A DNA stretch of 5,451 nucleotides from DATGQT01 sp033720695 (GTDB lineage Bacteria > Bacteroidota > Rhodothermia > Rhodothermales > Rubricoccaceae): positions 1 through 5,451 of the forward strand of contig JAWWCA010000228.1 in assembly GCA_033720695.1 (NCBI GenBank). The letters are read 5' to 3'. Position numbers and translations under genes: made by a program. Under the pieces are notes generated by a model that was given only the letters and a program-made list of their open reading frames with translations, was not told the DNA's origin and did not search any database. How positions within the stretch are numbered: position 1 is the stretch's first letter; every line of letters starts with the position of its first letter. Of this stretch, positions 1 to 5,056 are shown piece by piece.

Positions 1-10
1 CTTTCCGGAT

Positions 11-1939
11 ATGCCCCAGCTCGACCTCGACGCCCTCCTCGGCCACTACCCCGCCTGGGCGCGCGCCCTCGCGCGGAAGTACTTCACCAAGACGCTCAAC
101 CAGTTCAACCTCCACGGCAACGTCCGCGACCTCGTGCCGTCGGAGGACGAGGACGGCGACCGCGTCTACCTCCCGCTCCGGGCCTTCCTCGCCGAGGACC
201 TCTTCGCCGGCCGCGACATCGTCCTCTTCTACGACCGCTCCGACGGCATCCACTTCGCCGACCAGGCCTCGAAGGCCGACTTCAACCGCGCCCTCTCCGG
301 CTACGACACCATCTTCGGGACCGAGTACGCGCGGAAGCTCCCGAAGGACCCCGTCCGCGTCTTCGCCCTCCTCGACAACTACGTCCGCCTCCGCCTCAAC
401 GACGGCAAGCGCATCGCCGTCGTCATCGACTACGCCGAGACGATCGTGCCGATGGCCGAGGCGAGCCACTACTCGGCCGAGGATCGCGGCGCCCTCGTCT
501 ACCTCCAGAAGTGGAGCCACGACGCGTTCCTGCTCGCGAGCGACTTCACGCTCGTCCTCGTCACGGAGAACCTCACGGACCTCAACCGGCAGTTCGTCCA
601 GAGCCCCTACAACGCCGAGCTCGAGGTCGAGATGCCCGGCGCCGAGGCCCGCGCTGACTACATCGCGTGGTTCCTCGACCAGGAGGACCGCCGGCAGACG
701 TTCGAGGCGCACTCCGACGTCGACCCGCGCGTGCTCGCCCAGAACACCGCCGGGCTCGGCTACGTCCAGCTCCGCACGATCCTCGCCGACGTCGTCGAGA
801 ACCGCGTCCGCCTCACCTTCGAGCAGCTCGCCGAGAAGAAGAAGGAGCTCATCGAGGCCGAGGCCTACGGGCTCCTCGAGTTCGTCGAGACCGACTACAA
901 CCTCGACATGGTGGCGGGCCACGCCGAGGCGAAGGCGCACCTCCGCGCCGCCGCCGAGGCCATCCAGAAGGGGCGCCCCGACGTGATGCCGATGGGGTAC
1001 CTCATCTCCGGCCCCGTCGGCACCGGGAAGACCTTCCTCATCACCACGTTCGCCGGCGAGATCGGCGTGCCCATGGTGAAGCTGAAGAACTTCCGCTCCC
1101 AGTGGCAGGGCGTCACCGAGGGCAACCTCGAGAAGATCCTCTCGCTCCTCCGCGCCATGAACCCCGTGGCCGTGATGATCGACGAGGCCGACGCGGCCCT
1201 CGGCGACCGCAAGAACGAGGGCGACAGCGGCGTCTCCAACCGCGTCTTCGGCCAGATCGCCCAGGCCATGAGCGACACGCGCTACCGGGGCCGGATCATC
1301 TGGTTCCTCGTCACCGCCCGCCCCGACCTCATGCCCGTCGACCTCAAGCGTCAGGGCCGGGCCGAGGAGCACATCGCCCTCTTCTACCCCTCCACCCGCG
1401 AGGACCGCGAGGAGCTCCTCCGCGTGATGATGAAGAAGACGGGCGTGCAGGTGCCCATGGACGCCGTCCCCGACGCCCTGCTCGACGGCGAGCGGACGTT
1501 CTCGGGCGCCGACATGGAGGCGCTCCTCACGCGCGCCAAGTTCCGCGCCGCGACCGGCCTCAACGGGCACGAGGGTGCGGCCGCGTCCCCCGAGCCCTCC
1601 GAGGGCGACGGCGCGGCCGAGCCGGCCCCGGTGGCCGAGAGCGTGGCGGCTGCCTCGGGACCCTCCGACACGGAAGTGGAGCGGGCGCCAGAAACGGCGG
1701 CCCCTGAGACCGACGCTCCGGCGGCCCCTGAGACCGGCGCCGTCACCCGGGAGGTCCTCCAGGCCGCCGTGGAGGACTTCCTGCCCCCGTCGTACCCGCT
1801 CCAGGTCGAGCTCCAGACTCTGGCGGCAGTGATGGAGTGCACGAGCCGCTCGATGCTCCCGCCGCGGCACCGCGACCTCGACCGCGAGGCGGTCGTCCGG
1901 CGCATCGCCGAGCTCAAGCGGCTCGTGGGCGAGCGCTGA
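11..1939 (+). CDS. AAA+ ATPase with degenerate N-terminal AAA-like domain (Ycf46-like architecture)
   Basis: This is a cytoplasmic AAA+ ATPase of 642 residues with no signal peptide or membrane segment; its substrate is unknown. The C-terminal module is classical: Walker A GPVGTGKT at 334-341 (K340), a pore-loop-like W365-Q-G, Walker B VMIDEAD with D391/E392, arginine-finger-like R447-Q-G-R450, and FSGAD at 497-501 starting the lid. Residues 1-300 look like a second AAA fold without a P-loop: strand DIVLFYD (69-75), a Walker-B-like strand ending VVIDYAE (137-143) and a sensor-1-like strand LVLVTEN (181-187). This resembles the architecture of cyanobacterial and plastid Ycf46. The usual sensor-1 Asn is Ala436 (VTARPD), and residues 518-577 are a low-complexity insert in the lid. 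The ATG at 11 is the first in frame, but the frame is open to the window edge, so the true start could lie upstream. A specific function is not assignable. Confidence 0.9.
   Translation: MPQLDLDALLGHYPAWARALARKYFTKTLNQFNLHGNVRDLVPSEDEDGDRVYLPLRAFLAEDLFAGRDIVLFYDRSDGIHFADQASKADFNRALSGYDTIFGTEYARKLPKDPVRVFALLDNYVRLRLNDGKRIAVVIDYAETIVPMAEASHYSAEDRGALVYLQKWSHDAFLLASDFTLVLVTENLTDLNRQFVQSPYNAELEVEMPGAEARADYIAWFLDQEDRRQTFEAHSDVDPRVLAQNTAGLGYVQLRTILADVVENRVRLTFEQLAEKKKELIEAEAYGLLEFVETDYNLDMVAGHAEAKAHLRAAAEAIQKGRPDVMPMGYLISGPVGTGKTFLITTFAGEIGVPMVKLKNFRSQWQGVTEGNLEKILSLLRAMNPVAVMIDEADAALGDRKNEGDSGVSNRVFGQIAQAMSDTRYRGRIIWFLVTARPDLMPVDLKRQGRAEEHIALFYPSTREDREELLRVMMKKTGVQVPMDAVPDALLDGERTFSGADMEALLTRAKFRAATGLNGHEGAAASPEPSEGDGAAEPAPVAESVAAASGPSDTEVERAPETAAPETDAPAAPETGAVTREVLQAAVEDFLPPSYPLQVELQTLAAVMECTSRSMLPPRHRDLDREAVVRRIAELKRLVGER
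1697..1744 (+). repeat. Two tandem 24-bp units within the ATPase insert
   Basis: Two adjacent 24-bp units (1697-1720 and 1721-1744) share their first 16 bases and then diverge. In frame they encode AAPETDAP and AAPETGAV, part of a longer Ala/Pro/Glu-rich linker (residues 518-577). The unit is a multiple of three, so copy-number change would keep the frame. Confidence 0.7.
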
Positions 1940-1960
1940 GCCTCCGTCCCGAAACGGCGA

Positions 1961-1992
1961 GCGGGGGCCTGAGCCGATGCTCAAGCCCCCGC
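1961..1992. terminator. Bidirectional terminator-like hairpin between convergent genes
   Basis: GCGGGGGC (1961-1968) pairs perfectly with GCCCCCGC (1985-1992). An inner stem GAGC/GCTC (1971-1974 / 1979-1982) closes a CGAT loop, and a small CT/AA internal loop separates the two stems. It lies 21 nt after the ATPase stop and 18 nt beyond the antitoxin stop on the other strand, where a shared terminator is expected. Neither side has a clear T-run, so intrinsic termination is inferred from stem strength and position. Confidence 0.6.
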
Positions 1993-2010
1993 CCTCGTCG
2001 GTGCGGCCGC

Positions 2011-2196
2011 CTACTTCTTCTTCTTCTCGCCGATCAGCTCCATGTACCGGTCGTACGACAGGAGCACGGCATAAGGCTCGTTGTTCTTCTGGATCATGAT
2101 CCCCCGATAGTCCTTCGCCTTCTCGATCAGAGAGGACGTCTTCGACCGGAGCTCGGTGATCGTGGCGATGGCCTCGATGCCTTTCGTGGTGTACAT
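2011..2196 (-). CDS. Phd/YefM-type antitoxin, solitary
   Basis: This is a 61-residue protein of the Phd/YefM antitoxin family, which binds operator DNA through an N-terminal fold and neutralises a partner toxin through a C-terminal tail. The family pattern is visible: an N-terminal ITELRSKTSSLIEKAKD helix region (13-29), then GIMIQKNNEPYAVLLSYDRYMEL (32-54 region), matching the usual 'I.I...G.P.AVL.S...Y' core. The start at 2196 (MYTTKG) was preferred; the frame opens further to 2355, but those 53 extra codons lack family similarity and would run across the likely promoter. The protein ends in GEKKKK directly after the core, shorter than Phd (73 aa) or YefM (about 83 aa), so much of the toxin-binding tail seems missing. 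No toxin gene adjoins it: the ATPase converges on one side and the divergent vertex-protein gene lies on the other. Its base composition is visibly less GC-rich than its neighbours. Confidence 0.8.
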   Translation of the reverse strand: MYTTKGIEAIATITELRSKTSSLIEKAKDYRGIMIQKNNEPYAVLLSYDRYMELIGEKKKK

Positions 2197-2265
2197 GGTG
2201 GAGGGGTGAGGTGGGAACGGGGACACGAAAAGAGACCGATTGTGGTGGGGTCTCGTCTGCTGCGA

Positions 2266-2295
2266 AGGATACCACACTTTCGAAAGCGGGTGCAA
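2266..2295 (-). promoter_or_regulatory. Candidate antitoxin promoter containing a palindrome
   Basis: On the minus strand TTGCAC (2295-2290) and TATCCT (2271-2266) are separated by 18 bp, resembling a sigma-70 type -35/-10 pair. The -10-like box lies about 70 nt before the ATG at 2196. The spacer holds the perfect 10-bp palindrome CTTTCGAAAG (2277-2286), a plausible operator because Phd/YefM antitoxins commonly repress their own promoters. The boxes match consensus only partly, and 10-bp palindromes are common by chance. Confidence 0.3.
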
Positions 2296-2371
2296 CATAT
2301 ACCCTACGCATACCCCGCGCTCTTCTTCCTCCCCGGACGACCACCGCACCCCCAACTCCGGACGCCATCTT

Positions 2372-2386
2372 TATCCTCGACATTTG
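2372..2386 (+). promoter_or_regulatory. Weak promoter candidate for the vertex-protein gene
   Basis: An AT-richer patch just before the ATG at 2403 contains TATCCT (2372-2377) and GACATTTG (2379-2386). The latter is one mismatch from the Bacteroidota -7 element TAnnTTTG. No convincing TTG -33 element sits at the right distance. Either reading would give a short leader. Confidence 0.25.
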
Positions 2387-2402
2387 ACCCATCATCAGGC
2401 CC

Positions 2403-2708
2403 ATGCACCTGGCTCGCGTAACCGGCACCGTCGTGGCCACCCGGAAGCACGACCGGCTCCGGCTCGCCAAGCTCCTCCTCGTCCGGCGCACGGACCCCGC
2501 CGGGGCCCCCCTCCCCGACGCCGCCGACGAGGTGGCGCTCGACCCGAAGTTCGACGCGGGCGAGGGCGACCTCGTCCTGACGGCGAAGCAGGGCGCCGTC
2601 GTGCAGCAGCTCCTCGACGCCGACCTCCCGCCCGAGGCGCAGCGGACCCCCGCCAACCTCGTCATCGTCGCCGTCGTGGACGGCCTCGACGTCCCCACGG
2701 CACCGTAG
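2403..2708 (+). CDS. EutN/CcmL-family microcompartment vertex protein (BMC-P)
   Basis: This is a 101-residue protein of the EutN/CcmL family, whose pentamers cap the vertices of bacterial microcompartment shells. Recognition rests on the ordered family pattern: MHLARVTGTVVATRK at the N-terminus (compare EutN MKLAVVTGQIVCT), KLLLV at 23-27, D31..G34 in the following turn, ALD at 45-47, the glycine loop DAGEGDLVL at 51-59, and a closing strand IVAVVDGLDV at 88-97. Length is normal for the family. The usual 'GSSAR' stretch after the glycine loop is replaced by KQGAVVQQL (62-70), a departure from typical members. The start at 2403 puts Met exactly where the family begins. No BMC-H or BMC-T shell gene and no encapsulated enzyme is visible on either side, so it appears as a satellite or orphan gene. 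Family assignment is strong; participation in a real shell is not shown. Confidence 0.87.
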   Translation: MHLARVTGTVVATRKHDRLRLAKLLLVRRTDPAGAPLPDAADEVALDPKFDAGEGDLVLTAKQGAVVQQLLDADLPPEAQRTPANLVIVAVVDGLDVPTAP

Positions 2709-2823
2709 GCGGAGCGACCCGGCACGCCGCAGCCTCGGAGCAGCCGGCCTCCGCGGCCCCCTAGCCCGTCAAGGGAACCCGCGACCCGACCCAGCGCACC
2801 CATTCCCGAGCGGCGGCCACCCG

Positions 2824-2835
2824 CGTCCCGGGACG
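2824..2835. repeat. 12-bp perfect palindrome
   Basis: CGTCCCGGGACG reads the same on both strands. It lies in the gap between the vertex-protein gene and the secreted-protein gene, about 70 bp upstream of the candidate promoter at 2882-2913. About one such palindrome is expected by chance in a window this size, so it is only a possible binding site. Confidence 0.3.
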
Positions 2836-2862
2836 ACGGGGGAGCGACAGACAGCGGGCGTC

Positions 2863-2881
2863 TTCCGCAGGCGATGCGGAA
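2863..2881. repeat. Inverted repeat next to the candidate promoter of the secreted-protein gene
   Basis: TTCCGCA (2863-2869) and TGCGGAA (2875-2881) form a perfect 7-bp dyad with a 5-bp spacer. TGCGGA is repeated directly at 2883-2888, overlapping the candidate -33 element. It could be an operator or a weak hairpin; such dyads are not rare by chance. Confidence 0.3.
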
Positions 2882-2913
2882 TTGCGGATCAACTTCTCCG
2901 TGCCTTAGTTTAT
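2882..2913 (+). promoter_or_regulatory. Candidate Bacteroidota-type promoter for the T9SS cargo gene
   Basis: TTG (2882-2884) is followed after 21 bp by TAGTTTAT (2906-2913), a partial match to TAnnTTTG, in a locally AT-richer stretch. Transcription would start about 60 nt before the ATG at 2982. The leader would contain a small hairpin (TCTCCC 2924-2929 with GGGAGA 2934-2939, loop CACT). Confidence 0.35.
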
Positions 2914-4877
2914 CCAAGCGTCGTCTCCCCACTGGGAGAGGCGCTCCCGTCATCACCACCCCATCCAACCTCCTGGCTATCATGCGCCTTACCGCTACTA
3001 CCGGACTGCTCCTCGCAGTCTTCGCGTTTATGACCGCCCCCGCGGCTTTCGCTCAGGGCACCCAGCCCAGCGAGATCCTCGACACGGGCACGCTCCAGTT
3101 CGAGTTCTTCGACAACGGCGAGCTCGGCACCGACGTCGGCGTCGGCACGGGCCTGGTCTTCAACGGCGCGGAGAACGCGCTCTTCGAGGGCACCTTCCTC
3201 GTCGGCACCGGCTTCGACGCCGTCTGCGGCGAGGCCTACGAGGCCCCGGCGTACGAGTGGATCAACACCGCCGCCATCACGGCCTCCACGCCCCCGATGG
3301 GCTTCGACGAGGCCTACGTGACCGGCTTCGACTGCTCCGGCGGCCCCCTCGCCATTGACGTCACCGCCGAGGCCTACGCGGGCAGCGGCGACCCCTACGT
3401 CATCAACGACTTCCTCGTCCAGAACTCCTCGGGCGGCGACCTCAACGGCGTCTCCATCGGCATCTTCGCCGACTTCGACGTCTCGAGCGCCAACTTCGCC
3501 CAAAACCTCTGCGACTACGACGACAGCACGCAGCTGCTCTACTGCTGGGACCCCACCGGTGACAACACCAACTACTACGGGATCGCGGCGATCGACTACG
3601 ACGACATGGACGGCGACGTCACCGTGACGGGCGTCTCCTACGACGCGCTCCCCGGCGACGCCATCCTCTACGGCGGCCTCACGGTGATCCAGTCGCCCCC
3701 GGGCGCTGGCGCCGACCGCCGCACCGTCCTCGGCATCGGGCCCTTCGACCTCGCCGACGGCGAGACCCAGCGGGCCGTCTTCGCCTGGGTGGCCGGTGCC
3801 GACGAGACCGAGGTGATCGCGAACGCGCAGGCCGCGCAGGACGAGTTCGGCGACCCGGTGGCCATCGAGCCGCTGCCGGACGGCACGCCGGGCACCCACG
3901 CCCTCAGCGCGCCCGCCCCGAACCCGACGAACGCCCGCACGGCGTTCACGCTCGAGGTCGCCCAGACCCAGCCCGTCCGCGTCGCCCTCTACGACGCCCT
4001 CGGGCGCGAGGTGTCCGTCCTCCACGACGCCCCCCTCGCCGCCGGCTCCGAGCACCGCTTCACGGTCGACACCGCCAGCCTCCCGGCCGGCGTCTACCTC
4101 ATCCGCGCCGCGGGCGAGCAGTTCAACGCCACGCGGACGGTGTCGCTGACGCGGTAACCTCCGGGTACGCCCCCGCTTCGGTTCGCTGAAGCAGACGGCC
4201 CGGCCCAGCCCGTGCCCGGCCCGGCCGCTTTCGTAAGGGCCGCGCGCCGCCAAGCGGGCGAGGACCACCATGCGCCTGGTGCGGAAGGTCTCGCCCTGGA
4301 TCCGGACGACGTAGAGGCCCGAGCGGGCGGCGGGCGGGACCCACGTGAACGTCGTGGGCTGGCCCGACGGGAGCGCGCCTTCGTGGAGCACGGCGACCTC
4401 GCGGCCCCGCACGTCGTAGACGGCGACGCGGACGGCCTCCGGCGTCGCCAGCGCGAGGGTGAGGCCGGTCGCATCCCGGAAGGGGTTCGGCGTCGGGCCG
4501 ACGAGCGTGGTCCCCGGCGGGAGGTCGTCCTCGACCGAGAGCGGGGTCTCGACCCGGACCACGGCCTGCATCTGCACGGGGTGGACGTCGCAGAGGTAGT
4601 CGTAGTCGCCGGGCGTGGTGAAGGTGAACTCGTACGTCCAGGGCGCCCCGGCCGGGGCATTCCCAAAGCCCTCGGGGTTGTCGGGGAAGGTAGCGGTCGT
4701 GCCGTTGACGTTGTGGAACCCCTGCTCGTTCTCCCAGACCACGGTGTCGCCCGTCTCGATGGTGAGGTCGGCGGGGTCGAACTCGAAGTCACGGACGATG
4801 ACGGTGTGGGTGGTCTGGGCGGCGAGGGGCGCGGCGACGAAAGCCGCGAGGAGGAGGAGGTACCGGACGGCAGGCAT
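2910..4877 (-). CDS. Secreted plastocyanin-like copper protein with T9SS sorting domain; frame runs past its natural end
   Basis: Only 4254-4877 (residues 1-208) looks like genuine protein. It has a signal peptide (MPAVRYLLLLAAFVAAPLAA, cleavage before Q21), then a cupredoxin domain (about 22-110) with the type I copper ligands H55 (GFHNV) and C96, H99, M103 in C-x2-H-x3-M. A T9SS type A sorting domain follows (about 127-208: GPTPNPF, YDVRGREVAVLHEG, SGLYVVRIQGETFRTRRMVVLAR). The protein should bind one copper for electron transfer at the cell surface. The next codon is TTG (4253-4251) where a stop is expected, and no minus-strand frame stops between there and about 4125. The frame continues to a TAA at 2910-2912, giving 655 aa, with the extra part antisense to the convergent cargo gene and of no recognisable family. 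A lost stop or a sequence error is likely. The start at 4877 fits the signal peptide. Confidence 0.75.
   Translation of the reverse strand: MPAVRYLLLLAAFVAAPLAAQTTHTVIVRDFEFDPADLTIETGDTVVWENEQGFHNVNGTTATFPDNPEGFGNAPAGAPWTYEFTFTTPGDYDYLCDVHPVQMQAVVRVETPLSVEDDLPPGTTLVGPTPNPFRDATGLTLALATPEAVRVAVYDVRGREVAVLHEGALPSGQPTTFTWVPPAARSGLYVVRIQGETFRTRRMVVLARLAARGPYESGRAGHGLGRAVCFSEPKRGRTRRLPRQRHRPRGVELLARGADEVDAGREAGGVDREAVLGAGGEGGVVEDGHLAPEGVVEGDADGLGLGDLERERRAGVRRVRGGRAEGVGARRAVRQRLDGHRVAELVLRGLRVRDHLGLVGTGHPGEDGPLGLAVGEVEGPDAEDGAAVGASARGRLDHREAAVEDGVAGERVVGDARHGDVAVHVVVVDRRDPVVVGVVTGGVPAVEQLRAVVVVAEVLGEVGARDVEVGEDADGDAVEVAARGVLDEEVVDDVGVAAARVGLGGDVNGEGAAGAVEAGHVGLVEAHRGRGGRDGGGVDPLVRRGLVGLAADGVEAGADEEGALEERVLRAVEDQARADADVGAELAVVEELELERARVEDLAGLGALSESRGGGHKREDCEEQSGSSGKAHDSQEVGWGGDDGSASPSGETTLG
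2982..4157 (+). CDS. Secreted protein with T9SS type A C-terminal sorting domain
   Basis: This is a 391-residue exported protein. The start at 2982 was chosen because it places a typical signal peptide at the N-terminus (MRLTATTGLLLAVFAF..., likely cleavage AFA|Q after residue 24); the frame opens upstream at 2874, but those 36 residues are not signal-like. The mature body (25-307) is acidic and Gly/Asp/Thr-rich, suggesting a beta-sandwich type fold, with a stretch around NDFLVQNSSGGDLNGVSIG and later AVFAWVAGAD that resembles accessory domains of Bacteroidota secreted proteins. Four cysteines (82, 118, 177, 188) could form two disulfides. Residues 308-391 are a type A sorting domain: LSAPAPNP, YDALGREVSVLHD, LPAGVYLIRAAGEQF, ending TVSLTR. 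It directs export across the outer membrane by T9SS, usually with cleavage and surface attachment. No catalytic motif was recognised. It converges with the cupredoxin gene. Confidence 0.88.
   Translation: MRLTATTGLLLAVFAFMTAPAAFAQGTQPSEILDTGTLQFEFFDNGELGTDVGVGTGLVFNGAENALFEGTFLVGTGFDAVCGEAYEAPAYEWINTAAITASTPPMGFDEAYVTGFDCSGGPLAIDVTAEAYAGSGDPYVINDFLVQNSSGGDLNGVSIGIFADFDVSSANFAQNLCDYDDSTQLLYCWDPTGDNTNYYGIAAIDYDDMDGDVTVTGVSYDALPGDAILYGGLTVIQSPPGAGADRRTVLGIGPFDLADGETQRAVFAWVAGADETEVIANAQAAQDEFGDPVAIEPLPDGTPGTHALSAPAPNPTNARTAFTLEVAQTQPVRVALYDALGREVSVLHDAPLAAGSEHRFTVDTASLPAGVYLIRAAGEQFNATRTVSLTR
4175..4192. terminator. Weak hairpin after the T9SS cargo gene
   Basis: GCTTCG (4175-4180) pairs with TGAAGC (4187-4192), including one G-T wobble, around the loop GTTCGC. 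It lies 17 nt after the stop at 4157 in the gap between the two convergent secreted-protein genes. There is no T-run, so a terminator role rests on position alone. Confidence 0.3.
4197..4226. repeat. Direct repeat of GGCCCGGCC
   Basis: Two identical 9-bp copies (4197-4205 and 4218-4226) lie 21 bp apart in the gap between the convergent secreted-protein genes. The sequence is very GC-rich, so a chance origin is plausible. Confidence 0.4.
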
Positions 4878-4904
4878 GGACGGGGCGGTTGGTGAACGGA
4901 CGGT

Positions 4905-4912
4905 CTAAAGTA
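4905..4912 (-). promoter_or_regulatory. Candidate -7 element for the cupredoxin gene
   Basis: The minus strand reads TACTTTAG (4912-4905), a one-mismatch fit to the Bacteroidota TAnnTTTG element, 27 nt before the ATG at 4877. A TTC rather than TTG lies 21-22 bp further upstream as a possible -33 element. The position gives a short, plausible leader. Confidence 0.4.
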
Positions 4913-5017
4913 GGGGATTCGCGGGGTATGTCCGAATAGCACACGGCCGCACGGCGGTGACCACCCCCCTGCTCGGCGCCTGGAAGCGGGCGTCGGCGGA
5001 CGTATCCGAGGGAGGCG

Positions 5018-5025
5018 TACCTTTC
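5018..5025 (+). promoter_or_regulatory. Candidate -7 element for the small membrane-protein gene
   Basis: TACCTTTC differs from TAnnTTTG only in the last base and lies 31 nt before the ATG at 5057. No TTG is visible at the -33 distance, so support is weak. It would fire divergently from the cupredoxin promoter within the same 179-bp gap. Confidence 0.25.
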
Positions 5026-5056
5026 GTGGTGCCCTACCCACCCTACCGCTGACCCC

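Larger units (their letters stand above)
2910..4253 (-). other. Non-supported antisense tail of the cupredoxin frame
   Basis: This part of the minus-strand open frame covers the whole T9SS cargo gene at 2982-4157 in codon-aligned antisense. In that register a reverse stop needs a forward TTA, CTA or TCA codon, and the cargo gene uses none, as is common in GC-rich genomes. The translation is Arg/Gly/Val/Glu-rich and matches no family that I recognise, so it should not be read as real protein without direct evidence. Confidence 0.7.

Noticed and set aside
667..1707. Second plus-strand frame of 346 codons inside the ATPase gene
   Set aside because: It is Arg/Pro/Gly-rich with no domain pattern, typical of a shifted frame in GC-rich DNA, and the ATPase frame has clear motifs.
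2197..2355. Longer start for the antitoxin (adds 53 residues)
   Set aside because: The added residues show no Phd/YefM similarity and span the likely promoter and palindrome; the family core begins soon after the Met at 2196.
11..2708. Functional link between the AAA+ ATPase and the microcompartment vertex protein, by analogy with CbbQ-type carboxysome ATPases
   Set aside because: The ATPase does not look like CbbQ, the genes are not in one transcription unit, and an antitoxin gene and a terminator-like hairpin lie between them.
2736..2753. Hairpin CGGAG/CTCCG after the vertex-protein gene as a terminator
   Set aside because: There are only five base pairs around an eight-base loop with no T-run in very GC-rich DNA; too weak to annotate.
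2966..2975. CCTCC-containing stretch before the cargo-gene start resembling the 16S anti-Shine-Dalgarno end
   Set aside because: It has the wrong polarity to act as a ribosome binding site and is short enough to be chance.
2874..2981. Upstream start extending the T9SS cargo protein by 36 residues
   Set aside because: The extension is not signal-peptide-like and overlaps the candidate promoter; the start at 2982 gives a textbook signal peptide.
2910..4253. Long antisense frame fully overlapping the T9SS cargo gene, possible overprinted gene
   Set aside because: The register is codon-aligned, so stops need forward TTA, CTA or TCA codons, which this GC-rich gene does not use. The translation has no recognisable family pattern, while the sense frame has a signal peptide and a sorting domain.
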